Positions 56,160 through 64,000 of a stretch of DNA of 64,000 nt are shown in pieces (within the stretch, counting starts at the first letter, position 1; each line of letters opens with the position of its first letter). Both the position numbers and the translations under genes were made by a program. The notes beneath the pieces are model-generated. The model did not search any database and was not told the DNA's origin. It saw nothing but the letters and a program-made list of their open reading frames with translations. Origin of the DNA: Pseudomonadota bacterium (GTDB lineage Bacteria > Desulfobacterota > Desulfobulbia > Desulfobulbales > JAGXFP01); contig JAHJAA010000043.1 in NCBI GenBank assembly GCA_018814305.1, positions 62,001 through 126,000 of the forward strand, read 5' to 3'.

Positions 56160-56561
56160 ATGAAAACGACCGCTGGTGTATGGATCGATCATCGCAAGGC
56201 CGTGATAGTTGTGTTATCGGACCAGGGAGAAAAAACGAAGGTGATCGAATCCGAGGTGGAAAGGCAGCAAGGGCGGTTTGCGGGAGAACGTTCGCTGGAA
56301 CCCTATGAAGCGCAGAAGGTGCCGGCGGACGACAGCCGCGCGAGAAAGTTTACCGGCCAACTCAATGGTTACTATGATGAGGTCATTTCGGTACTTCGTG
56401 ATGCCGATTCGATCCTGCTGTTTGGCCCTGGTGAGGCAAAAGGCGAACTCAAAAAACGTCTCATGAAAGACAAGCTTGGGGCACGAATCGAGGCGGTGGA
56501 AACGGAAGACTCGATGACGGATCGCCAGATTGCGGCAAAAGTCCGGGAATTTTTCCAGTAA
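56160..56561 (+). CDS. eRF1-domain-3-like / host-attachment-like protein
   Basis: 133-residue protein with MKTTAGVWIDHRKAVIVVLS at the start and SILLFGPGEAKGELKKRLMKDK...TEDSMTDRQIAAKVREFF at the end. The family resembles the third domain of release factor eRF1/Pelota (alpha-beta fold) and occurs beside stress and metal genes. AAAAGGAGAA precedes ATG 56160; an upstream in-frame ATG is less likely. The role in translation rescue is only suggested by fold similarity. Confidence 0.65.
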   Translation: MKTTAGVWIDHRKAVIVVLSDQGEKTKVIESEVERQQGRFAGERSLEPYEAQKVPADDSRARKFTGQLNGYYDEVISVLRDADSILLFGPGEAKGELKKRLMKDKLGARIEAVETEDSMTDRQIAAKVREFFQ

Positions 56562-56601
56562 GGGAGCACCACGCGGCTTTAATTTTATACGAGGTGAAAA
56601 C

Positions 56602-56853
56602 ATGATGTGGGGAAATGGCTTTATGAATGGATGGGGTCCTGGCACCGGAATTGGAGGGATGTTCATGATGCTGCTGTTCTGGGGATTGATTATAGCAGGC
56701 TTGGTTTGGCTATACCGGCTGTTCATGAAAAGTGATCGGACCGAGTTTATCGACAGCCGGGAGACGCCGCTCGATATTCTCAAAAAACGTTATGCCAGGG
56801 GCGAAATTAACAAGGACGATTTTGAGCGGATGAAGAAGGATCTGGAGTCGTAA
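56602..56853 (+). CDS. SHOCT-domain small membrane protein
   Basis: 83 residues: Met/Gly/Trp-rich N-terminus, one transmembrane helix (MFMMLLFWGLIIAGLVWLY), and a C-terminal SHOCT motif ILKKRYARGEINKDDFERMKKDLE. SHOCT proteins of this type often stand next to heavy-metal exporters, as here 190 bp before the copper-type ATPase. GAGGTGAAAAC precedes the ATG. Confidence 0.85.
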   Translation: MMWGNGFMNGWGPGTGIGGMFMMLLFWGLIIAGLVWLYRLFMKSDRTEFIDSRETPLDILKKRYARGEINKDDFERMKKDLES

Positions 56854-56864
56854 CCCTGGCGACG

Positions 56865-56990
56865 GTGGGCACGGCAACAGCTTTGAAGCCCATCACGTTG
56901 CTGGCGATGTTCAACACCCCGAATCTGGCCGGGGTAGCCAAGGAAGTAGAGGTTTTGATTGTCGAAATGATGCAGCAATCGGCAGGTTGA
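56865..56990 (+). pseudogene. Possible gene remnant (41 codons)
   Basis: GTG-started open frame that reads VGTATALKPITLLAM and NTPNLAGVAKEVEVLIVEM, with codon use like its neighbours. It may be the tail of a lost metal-resistance gene or an unrecognised small protein. Evidence is weak. Confidence 0.25.
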
Positions 56991-57041
56991 TTAGTCGCGT
57001 TACTCAATCGCCTGAAATCCGCTTTATGAAGGAGAAATGAT

Positions 57042-59555
57042 ATGGCAATTGACCCCATCTGCGGCATGACCGTGGACGAAGCATCGGCGCTCTCTGCTGA
57101 ACGTGACGGCAAGACCGTCTTCTTTTGCAGCGATGGCTGTCGGGAAAAGTTCATGGCAGAACCTGCAGAGGCAACGCCGGAGGAAAGTGCGGGCGATGAT
57201 CACGATTCTCCTTCACCCGCGCCTGCCCCCGATAAACCTTCGGCAACCAAACCCATTTACACCTGCACGATGCATCTCGAAGTCGAAGAGGATAAACCCG
57301 GTGATTGCCCCAAATGCGGCATGGCCTTGGAACTGAAAACAGGGAACGCCGGTAAGGGTAAGGATGCGAACAAAGCTGAATCCGAAGAAGTTCCTTGCGA
57401 AGAGTGCGAGTTTCATCCGCCCACCGCCGGCTCGAAAGCGGTATACACCTGCCCCATGCACCCCGAAGTGGAAGAGGATAAACCAGGCGCCTGCCCCAAA
57501 TGCGGTATGGCCCTGGAACTGAAGGCGGGGAGTGGGGGCTCGGCTGACGAGGAAAACGCTGAACTGCGCGACATGACCCACCGCTTCTGGATCGGTGGCG
57601 CCCTGGCCCTGCCGGTCTTTCTCCTGGCCATGTCCCACCTGCTCCCGGGCGTGGACAGTGACTCCTGGGTGGCCAGTCCGGCCGCACGCTGGTTGCAGTT
57701 TGCCCTCACCACCCCGGTTGTTTTTTGGGCTGGCTGGCTGTTTTTCCAGCGGGGCTGGCGCTCACTGGTGACCTGGCACCTGAACATGTTCACTCTGATC
57801 TCCATGGGTGTCAGCGCCGCGTATCTGTTCAGCGCGGTGGGCATGCTGCTGCCGGATATATTCCCCGCCACCATGCAACACGGGGGCAGGATCGATATCT
57901 ATTTTGAGGCAGCAGCGGTGATCATTGTCCTGGTCCTGCTCGGTCAGGTGCTCGAACTCCGGGCCCGCAGCCGCACCGGCAGCGCCATCAAGGCCCTGCT
58001 GAATCTGGCGCCGCCCACCGCACGCCAAGTCGCGCCGGGGGGTGATAATGAAGTACCGCTCGAACAGGTAAAGGTCGGCGACTGGTTGCGGGTGGTTCCC
58101 GGCGACAAGGTGCCGGTGGACGGCGAAGTGGTTGAAGGGCATTCCAGTGTTGAAGAGTCAATGGTTACCGGTGAACCCCTGCCGGTGGAAAAAAATGTCG
58201 GCGACAAGGTAACCGGCGGCACCGTCAATGGCTCCGGCAGTTTTGTCATGAAGGCCGAACGAGTCGGCAACGACACCCTGCTCGGGCAGATCGTCAGCAT
58301 GGTGGCCGAGGCCCAGCGCAGCCGGGCGCCTATCCAGGGGCTGGCCGACAAGGTCGCCGGTATTTTTGTGCCCCTGGTCGTGGCAGTGGCGCTCATTACC
58401 TTCGGCATCTGGCTGTGGCTCGGACCCGAGCCCAGGCTGGCCCACGCTATTGTCAACGCCGTGGCGGTACTGATCATCGCCTGCCCCTGCGCCCTGGGGC
58501 TGGCTACGCCCATGTCGATCATGGTCGGGGTCGGGCGCGGCGCCCAGGCTGGTGTGCTGGTGAAAAATGCCGAGGCCCTGGAAAGACTGGAAAAGGTCAC
58601 CACCCTGGTGGTCGACAAGACCGGCACCCTCACCGAGGGAAAACCAAAGCTCATCGATGTCCTGCCGGCGGAGGGTTTCGACGCCAAGGAGTTTCTGCAC
58701 ATCGCTGCCTCCCTGGAGCAGAACAGCGAACACCCGCTGGCCGCCGCCATTGTCAAAGGCGCCAAGGATCAAGAGGTTGATTTGGAGGAGGTCAAAGATT
58801 TTCGCTCGGTGACCGCTGGCGGTGTTGCCGGTAGCGTCGGCGGCCGGACGGCGATGATCGGCAAACCTGATTTTTTGCGGGACGAAAAGATTACCGGTCT
58901 GGAAGCGCTTGAGGCCGCGGCCGCTAAACTGCAGGAAGAGGGTAAGACGGTGATGTATGTCGCCATCGACGGCAAACCGGCCGGGATTCTTTCGGTGGCC
59001 GATCCGATCAAGGACTCCACGGCAGAAGCCATCGCTGAACTTCACGATTTGGGTTTGAAAATCGTCATGCTCACCGGCGACAACCGCCGCACCGCCGCGG
59101 CGGTGGCCAAAAAACTGGGGCTTGATGATCTGGAAGCAGAAATCGAACCGGCCGGCAAGGTCGATCATATCAAGAAGCTGACCGCCGAAGGAAAACATGT
59201 GGCCATGGCCGGCGACGGCATCAACGACGCCCCGGCCTTGAGCGCCGCAGAAGTTGGCATTGCCATGGGCACCGGCACCGACGTGGCCATGCAAAGCGCC
59301 GGTATTACCCTGGTCAAGGGTGATCTGCGCGGCATTGCCAAGGCGATCAAGCTCAGCCGGGCCACCATGTGGAATATCCGCCAAAATTTAATGTTCGCCT
59401 TTCTCTATAACGCCCTGGGTATCCCGGTGGCGGCCGGGGCGCTCTACCCGGTTTTCGGCTGGCTGCTCAGCCCCATTATTGCCGGCGCCGCCATGAGCTT
59501 AAGTTCGGTATCGGTGATTGGCAACGCCTTAAGGCTGCGGAAGGTGAAACTATGA
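57042..59555 (+). CDS. Copper-type P1B-ATPase with YHS and two HMBD motifs
   Basis: 837-residue heavy-metal exporting ATPase. Residues 1-45 are a YHS-like domain ([21 protein letters not shown]). Two heavy-metal-binding motifs follow (about 72-102 and 142-170), [26 protein letters not shown] and a near copy [26 protein letters not shown]; no classic HMA domain is visible. The core shows CPC (ACPCALGLA), DKTGTLTEG with the phospho-Asp, [15 protein letters not shown] and [11 protein letters not shown], plus eight transmembrane segments. Copper or silver specificity is inferred from the CPC and context. It follows an SD-type AAGGAGAAAT. Confidence 0.9.
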   Translation: MAIDPICGMTVDEASALSAERDGKTVFFCSDGCREKFMAEPAEATPEESAGDDHDSPSPAPAPDKPSATKPIYTCTMHLEVEEDKPGDCPKCGMALELKTGNAGKGKDANKAESEEVPCEECEFHPPTAGSKAVYTCPMHPEVEEDKPGACPKCGMALELKAGSGGSADEENAELRDMTHRFWIGGALALPVFLLAMSHLLPGVDSDSWVASPAARWLQFALTTPVVFWAGWLFFQRGWRSLVTWHLNMFTLISMGVSAAYLFSAVGMLLPDIFPATMQHGGRIDIYFEAAAVIIVLVLLGQVLELRARSRTGSAIKALLNLAPPTARQVAPGGDNEVPLEQVKVGDWLRVVPGDKVPVDGEVVEGHSSVEESMVTGEPLPVEKNVGDKVTGGTVNGSGSFVMKAERVGNDTLLGQIVSMVAEAQRSRAPIQGLADKVAGIFVPLVVAVALITFGIWLWLGPEPRLAHAIVNAVAVLIIACPCALGLATPMSIMVGVGRGAQAGVLVKNAEALERLEKVTTLVVDKTGTLTEGKPKLIDVLPAEGFDAKEFLHIAASLEQNSEHPLAAAIVKGAKDQEVDLEEVKDFRSVTAGGVAGSVGGRTAMIGKPDFLRDEKITGLEALEAAAAKLQEEGKTVMYVAIDGKPAGILSVADPIKDSTAEAIAELHDLGLKIVMLTGDNRRTAAAVAKKLGLDDLEAEIEPAGKVDHIKKLTAEGKHVAMAGDGINDAPALSAAEVGIAMGTGTDVAMQSAGITLVKGDLRGIAKAIKLSRATMWNIRQNLMFAFLYNALGIPVAAGALYPVFGWLLSPIIAGAAMSLSSVSVIGNALRLRKVKL

Positions 59556-59588
59556 TGAAAGCCTCTGAACTTTTCACATCCTTAGAGA

Positions 59589-60944
59589 ATGAGTTCCTCC
59601 ATGCATAAGGTGAAGCAATTATATGGCAATCTGCGGTCGAGCTTCTGGTTTATACCTTCGCTGATGGTCATAGGCAGTATTGCCATCGCGGCTGTATTTA
59701 TTGAAGCAGACTCTGCCGGTAGTGACCGATGGCTGAGCCAATGGCCAAGGTTGTTTGGGGTGGAGGCGGAAGGCGCGCGCCAGATGTTGTCAACGCTGGC
59801 CGGTTCGATGGTTACGGTTATGGGTATCACCTTCTCCATGACCCTGCTGGCACTGGTTCTGGCATCGGGACAGTACACCTCCCGCATTCTGAGAAATTTC
59901 ATGCGCAGCCGCATTACGCAAACGACGCTGGGGGTTTTCGCCGGCATTTTTACATATTGCCTGATTGTGTTGCGTACCATTCGCGGCAGTGGTGGCGTAG
60001 ACGAGTTTGTCCCGGGCCTGGCGGTATTCTTTGGATTGGTAATGTCGCTCGGTGGCGTAGTTATCCTTATCTATTTCATTCATCATATTGCCTTGTCGAT
60101 TCAGGCATCCAGTATTATAGCCTCGGTCGCTCAGGAAACCGATGCCTCCATTGACCGGCTATTGCCAATAAAACCGGATCAGGGGACCGATGAAGATAAA
60201 GACCCGAATCAGGTTCTTGAGCTACAGGATAAAAGGACCTGGTATCCCGTGCCGGCAGCATTGAGCGGATATATTCAAAGCGTGAATAGCGATGCGCTGC
60301 TGCGCCTGGCCCGGCAGAGCCGGACCATCGTGCGAATGGAGCACGGCATCGGCGCATTCGTTGTGCAGAATACAACCCTGGTATCGCTTGCCCTGACGTA
60401 CCCGCCGGACCGGGAGACAATTGATGCCCTTAACGGTGCTTTCAGTATTGGCCGTCATCGCACAGTTGATCAGGACCCGGCTTTCGGTATTCGACAGATC
60501 GTAGATATGGCTCTGAAAGCACTTTCTCCCGGGGTCAATGACACCTCAACGGCGGTGATGTGTGTGGATTATCTGACATCGATTCTGGCTCGGCTGGCTG
60601 GTCGACAGTTTCCGCCATCGTACCGTTACGAAGGAGAATCGCTGCGTGTGGTGGCGATTGTTCCGAGCTTTGATGATCTGGCGGCCGAAGCCTTTGATCA
60701 GATTCGGGGGAGTGCCGAAGGGAATGTTGCCGTTTTGCTGCGCATACTCGGCGCCCTCGACACCATCGGCAGTCTGACGATCATCCCCGGCTCCTTACGG
60801 GCACTCGACAAACAGTTGCAGTGGATTGCCGAGCTGGCCGAGCGCTGCACCGAAGCCGGCCATGATCGCGCGGTGATCGAAAGGCGGCTGGCGGAGGTGC
60901 GCAAGACGCTGGCAGCTCAATCTGCATTGGCCGCAGGGGGATAG
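59589..60944 (+). CDS. DUF2254 membrane protein
   Basis: 451-residue protein of the DUF2254 family: four N-terminal hydrophobic segments (about 20-40, 65-95, 110-130 and 140-165) and a cytoplasmic C-terminal part with DPAFGIRQIVDMALKALSPGVNDTSTA, a family hallmark. The function of the family is unknown. It starts 33 bp after the ATPase stop, so the two may be co-transcribed. Confidence 0.85.
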   Translation: MSSSMHKVKQLYGNLRSSFWFIPSLMVIGSIAIAAVFIEADSAGSDRWLSQWPRLFGVEAEGARQMLSTLAGSMVTVMGITFSMTLLALVLASGQYTSRILRNFMRSRITQTTLGVFAGIFTYCLIVLRTIRGSGGVDEFVPGLAVFFGLVMSLGGVVILIYFIHHIALSIQASSIIASVAQETDASIDRLLPIKPDQGTDEDKDPNQVLELQDKRTWYPVPAALSGYIQSVNSDALLRLARQSRTIVRMEHGIGAFVVQNTTLVSLALTYPPDRETIDALNGAFSIGRHRTVDQDPAFGIRQIVDMALKALSPGVNDTSTAVMCVDYLTSILARLAGRQFPPSYRYEGESLRVVAIVPSFDDLAAEAFDQIRGSAEGNVAVLLRILGALDTIGSLTIIPGSLRALDKQLQWIAELAERCTEAGHDRAVIERRLAEVRKTLAAQSALAAGG

Positions 60945-61106
60945 AACATCCGGACGATTCAAAGAACAACTCTGCTACCGGGGCAGAGCTTCACCTCCGT
61001 GCACCTGAACCGAGTGATCAAAAAATATGATCTCGACGTGATCTGCGTCTCCGACACCTATCTCGAAGGCACTTGCAGCGGGATTTATCCCGAGATCAGC
61101 CGGTGA
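60945..61106 (+). pseudogene. Possible gene remnant (53 codons)
   Basis: An open frame directly after the DUF2254 stop reads [20 protein letters not shown] and [20 protein letters not shown] before TGA at 61104. It has no start codon of its own and looks like the 3' end of a lost gene. No family was recognised. Confidence 0.3.
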
Positions 61107-61223
61107 AAGAAGGGGCTGTGCAAAAGTTTCTTCTGCCGTGTTCCTTTTTCGTTGGTTTATTTTCTTTTAGGGTAAAGACCCCGCGGCTTGCCGCGTTTTC
61201 TTAATCAAAACAAAGGAGCCAAA

Positions 61224-61595
61224 ATGCCTATTCGACTGAAGGAAGAAAACGACGGCGGAGTGCTTGTTGTGCATGTCAGCGGCAAGCTGCTCAAGGCGGA
61301 TTACGAACATTTTGTGCCCGAGTTCGAACGACTCGTCCGACAGCACGGCAAGTTGCGTGTGCTGTTCGACATGACCGGTTTCCACGGCTGGGAGGCCAGC
61401 GCGGCCTGGGAGGACTTCAAGTTCGGTGTCGCCCACTTCGCGGACATCGAACGACTCGCAATGGTCGGAGAAAAGCAGTGGCAGCACGGCATGGCGATCT
61501 TCAGCAAGCCGTTCACCAAAGCGGCGGTCCGCTACTTCGATCAGGTCGACGCCATTGCGGCGCGGCAGTGGTTGGACGAGACGGAGTGCACCTGA
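61224..61595 (+). CDS. SpoIIAA/STAS-like domain protein
   Basis: 123-residue single-domain protein of the SpoIIAA-like (STAS/SEC14-type) family: VVHVSGKLLKADYEHFVPEF, LRVLFDMTGFHGWEASAAWEDF and MAIFSKPFTKAAVRYFD. Start ATG 61224 with AAAGGAG upstream is preferred to one 12 codons earlier. Its stop overlaps the next start by 10 bp. Lipid-binding or regulatory functions have been suggested for related proteins; none is shown here. Confidence 0.8.
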   Translation: MPIRLKEENDGGVLVVHVSGKLLKADYEHFVPEFERLVRQHGKLRVLFDMTGFHGWEASAAWEDFKFGVAHFADIERLAMVGEKQWQHGMAIFSKPFTKAAVRYFDQVDAIAARQWLDETECT

Positions 61596-64000
61596 AAGTC
61601 GCTATCACACTTTCCTCGCGAGACTATGACGCGGTGCTCTTTGATCTTGACGGGGTGCTGACCAAGACGGCCCGGGTCCATGCCGCGGCCTGGAAAAAAT
61701 TATTCGACACGTTTCTCGAACAGCGCGCCACTCAAAGTGGCGAACCGTTTGTCCCCTTTGCCATCGACACTGACTACCCGCGCTATGTCGACGGCAAGCC
61801 GCGTTACGACGGCGTGAGAGACTTTCTTGAGTCACGTGGGATTATATTGCCCCTGGGTGCACCCGAAGACGGCCCCGAGGTGCAAAGCGTCCACGCACTC
61901 GGCAATCTGAAGGACCGCTATTTCAAAGAACACCTGGAGCAGCAGGGCGTCGAACCCTATGAATCCGCGATCGCCCTGGTGCGTCAACTCCGGGCCCAGG
62001 AGATCAAGACCGCTGTGGTCTCCTCAAGTAATAACTGCGCGGCGGTGCTTGAGGTCGCGGATATTGCCCAGCTCTTCGAGGCGCGAGTGGACGGCAAGGA
62101 CGTTACCCGTCTTGCGCTCCAGGGCAAGCCGGCTCCGGACGCCTTTCTGGAGGCGGCACGGCGCCTCGGGGTAGAACCTTCACGTGTCGTGGTGGTGGAG
62201 GATGCGGTTGCCGGGGTCGAGGCTGGACGGGCCGGTCAATTCGGCTGTGTTATCGGCGTTGATCGTGGCGGGCACGCCCAGGCGTTGCGCGATGGTGGGG
62301 CCGATGTGGTGGTGACCGATATGGCGCAAGTCCGGGTCGCAGAGGAACCGTCTTCTGCCTGGTCACTGGAGTTTGAGGGCTTTGATCCGGCGAAAGAGGG
62401 TATCCGCGAGGTCTTGTGTACCTTGGGGAATGGCTATTTCGCAACCCGGGGCGCCGCCGCCTGGGTGGTGGCGGATGACATCCACTATCCGGGGACCTAC
62501 CTCGCCGGAGGCTACAATCGGTTGCGTACCGACATCAAGGGCCGCATGGTGGAAAACGAGGATCTGGTGAACTTCCCCAACTGGCTGGCGCTCTCTTTTC
62601 GTATCGCCGATCAGGAGTGGTTCGAGGCCCGAACCGTTACCATCCTGTCGTACCACCAGGAGCTTGATCTACGCCATGGCATGCTTTTGCGAAACATCAG
62701 CTTCGAAGACAAACAGGGGAGGCGCAGTACCTTTACAGAACGACGCCTGGTCTCCATGAGCGAAATGCACCTGAGCGCACTGGAGCTGACCCTGACCGCC
62801 GACAACTGGTCGGAGGTGGTCACGGTGCGTTCGGCAATCGATGGCCGCGTTGTCAATGCGGGGGCCAAGCTCTACCGTAAATTCAACAATAAGCACCTGG
62901 AGCCTTTGGCCGGCAAGGTCATTGGCGAGGACGGCGTATCCCTCTCGACCCGGACCTGCCAGTCGAATATCCAGATCTCGCAGGTGGCCCGGACCCAAGC
63001 CTTTATGAGCGGAGAGCGGTTAGAGGCGCGACGCCGGATTATCGAAGAACCGGGATACATCGGCCAGGAACTCAAAATCGATCTCAAACAAGGCCAGACC
63101 CTGGTCCTGGAGAAGATGGCATCACTGTATACCGGCCGCGATCACGCCATTTCCGAGGGCGGTCTGGAGGCGCAAAAAATGATCGCGCGCACGGGTCGGT
63201 TCGATGACGTGCTGGCGAACCATATCCTGGCCTGGAAACATCTGTGGCGCCGCTTCGATGTCCATGTCCGACCGGGAGACCCTGATTTCAAATTGAACGT
63301 CCCCATGCTGCTCCGCTTGAACATGTTTCACCTGCTGCAGGCCGTATCAAGCAACTCCATTGGACTCGATATCGGCGTGCCGGCGCGGGGCTGGACCGGG
63401 GAGGCCTATCAAGGCCATGTCTTCTGGGATGAACTATTCATCTTCCCGTTTTTCAATTATCGCATGCCCGAAATCACCCGCTCGCTGCTGATGTACCGGT
63501 ATCGACGTCTGGATGAGGCCCGCTGCGCCGCAACTGCTGCCGGGTACCAGGGCGCAATGTTCCCCTGGCAGAGTGGTAGCGATGGCCAGGAAGAGACCCA
63601 GGCGCTCAACCTGAACCCGCGCTCGGAGCGCTGGGTGCCGGACAACTCATACCTGCAACGCCACGTGGGTAGCGCCATCGCCCATAACGTCTGGCAGTAC
63701 TTCCAGGTCACCCACGATATCGAGTTCCTGCACTCCTACGGCGCGGAGTTGGTCCTCGAGATCGCCCGTTTCTGGTCCAGTATCGCCTGCTTTACTGAAG
63801 AGCGAGGGCGGTATGAGATCCACGGCGTCATGGGTCCCGACGAGTTTCATGACCGCTATCCGGATTCGCCGACACCCGGCTTGAATAACAACGCCTATAC
63901 CAACCTCATGGCCGCCTGGGTGCTGTGCCGAGCCTTGGAGGTGCTCGATCTGTTGTCTGACCTCCGTCGGGCCGAACTGACGATTCGGCTGGGCTTGTCG
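61586..64000 (+). CDS. HAD phosphatase / GH65 disaccharide phosphorylase fusion (3' partial)
   Basis: Open from GTG 61586 to the window edge (805 residues seen). Residues about 1-250 are a HAD-IA beta-phosphoglucomutase-like domain: YDAVLFDLDGVLTK, VVSSSNN, GKPAPDAFLEAA and VVVEDAVAGVEAG. From about 265 the GH65 part begins (EGIREVLCTLGNGYFATRGA), with HVFWDELFIFP, PWQSGSDGQEETQALNLNPRS and GPDEFHD carrying the catalytic acid Glu (about 753). The arrangement equals mycobacterial OtsB1-like and cyanobacterial trehalose/kojibiose phosphorylase proteins as I recall. It probably splits trehalose or a similar sugar to beta-glucose 1-phosphate and isomerises it. The start overlaps the SpoIIAA-like gene. 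Confidence 0.88.
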   Translation, partial: MHLKVAITLSSRDYDAVLFDLDGVLTKTARVHAAAWKKLFDTFLEQRATQSGEPFVPFAIDTDYPRYVDGKPRYDGVRDFLESRGIILPLGAPEDGPEVQSVHALGNLKDRYFKEHLEQQGVEPYESAIALVRQLRAQEIKTAVVSSSNNCAAVLEVADIAQLFEARVDGKDVTRLALQGKPAPDAFLEAARRLGVEPSRVVVVEDAVAGVEAGRAGQFGCVIGVDRGGHAQALRDGGADVVVTDMAQVRVAEEPSSAWSLEFEGFDPAKEGIREVLCTLGNGYFATRGAAAWVVADDIHYPGTYLAGGYNRLRTDIKGRMVENEDLVNFPNWLALSFRIADQEWFEARTVTILSYHQELDLRHGMLLRNISFEDKQGRRSTFTERRLVSMSEMHLSALELTLTADNWSEVVTVRSAIDGRVVNAGAKLYRKFNNKHLEPLAGKVIGEDGVSLSTRTCQSNIQISQVARTQAFMSGERLEARRRIIEEPGYIGQELKIDLKQGQTLVLEKMASLYTGRDHAISEGGLEAQKMIARTGRFDDVLANHILAWKHLWRRFDVHVRPGDPDFKLNVPMLLRLNMFHLLQAVSSNSIGLDIGVPARGWTGEAYQGHVFWDELFIFPFFNYRMPEITRSLLMYRYRRLDEARCAATAAGYQGAMFPWQSGSDGQEETQALNLNPRSERWVPDNSYLQRHVGSAIAHNVWQYFQVTHDIEFLHSYGAELVLEIARFWSSIACFTEERGRYEIHGVMGPDEFHDRYPDSPTPGLNNNAYTNLMAAWVLCRALEVLDLLSDLRRAELTIRLGLS

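Noticed and set aside
58158-59384. 408-codon minus-strand ORF opposite the metal ATPase
   Set aside because: GC-rich shadow frame of a gene with clear P-type ATPase motifs.

Overview
The window looks like a chromosomal segment of a sulfate- or sulfur-metabolising Desulfobacterota bacterium, most likely of the Desulfobulbales type. The main reasons are a complete dsrMKJOP membrane complex behind an RsbRD-N gene, a selenocysteine formate dehydrogenase with sulfhydrogenase-like electron-transfer subunits, a RACo-like ASKHA ferredoxin, a mitochondrial-type EF-G and a eukaryotic-type HisA. The genus assignment is inference; no rRNA or other decisive marker is present.

Region 1 (1-6.5 kb, + strand) holds the end of gatC, then gatA, hisC and cmk, a PilZ protein, a split COG2187-type phosphotransferase/kinase pair and a NIL-domain ferredoxin. 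Region 2 (6.6-12.5 kb, - strand) is a tightly coupled four-gene operon: fdhA with an in-frame TGA and a clear bacterial SECIS hairpin, a 4Fe-4S subunit, an FAD/NAD subunit and the ASKHA ferredoxin. A 7-bp tandem repeat (12.7 kb) made of Shine-Dalgarno-like units abuts the start of a VTT/DedA membrane protein. Region 3 (13-23.6 kb) contains a 48-residue Cys-rich protein, a Rossmann-like protein, EF-G, a P-loop ATPase, eukaryotic-type hisA, an HDOD protein, a metallo-beta-lactamase-fold hydrolase, recD2 and a FlaG-like gene. Region 4 (23.9-32.1 kb) is dsrMKJOP followed by a 777-residue fusion of cysteine synthase to a cysteinyl-tRNA-synthetase-like domain whose ATP-site signatures are changed.

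Region 5 (32.2-42 kb) carries a 1428-residue lipoprotein (eight Calx-beta-like repeats plus an RCC1-type propeller), a tRNA-Arg(TCT) with an 842-bp ParDE toxin-antitoxin insert flanked by 50-bp repeats of the tRNA 3' end, a coiled-coil lipoprotein, outer-membrane phospholipase A, an exported MsrA-MsrB fusion and a small membrane protein.

Region 6 (42-64 kb) is accessory in character, and its GC content and codon use look richer toward the end. It has a PAS-sigma54 activator, an ABM protein, cardiolipin synthase, glycogen phosphorylase, and a run of signal-transduction genes of which four in succession are damaged (receiver fragment, amber-interrupted hybrid kinase, frameshifted HD-GYP regulator, frameshifted CHASE sensor). 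Small stress-type proteins, a copper-type P-ATPase with YHS and two heavy-metal-binding motifs, a DUF2254 protein, a SpoIIAA-like protein and a HAD-GH65 disaccharide phosphorylase fusion that runs off the window follow. Glycogen phosphorylase and the HAD-GH65 protein suggest reserve-glucan and trehalose-type sugar turnover near metal and membrane stress genes.
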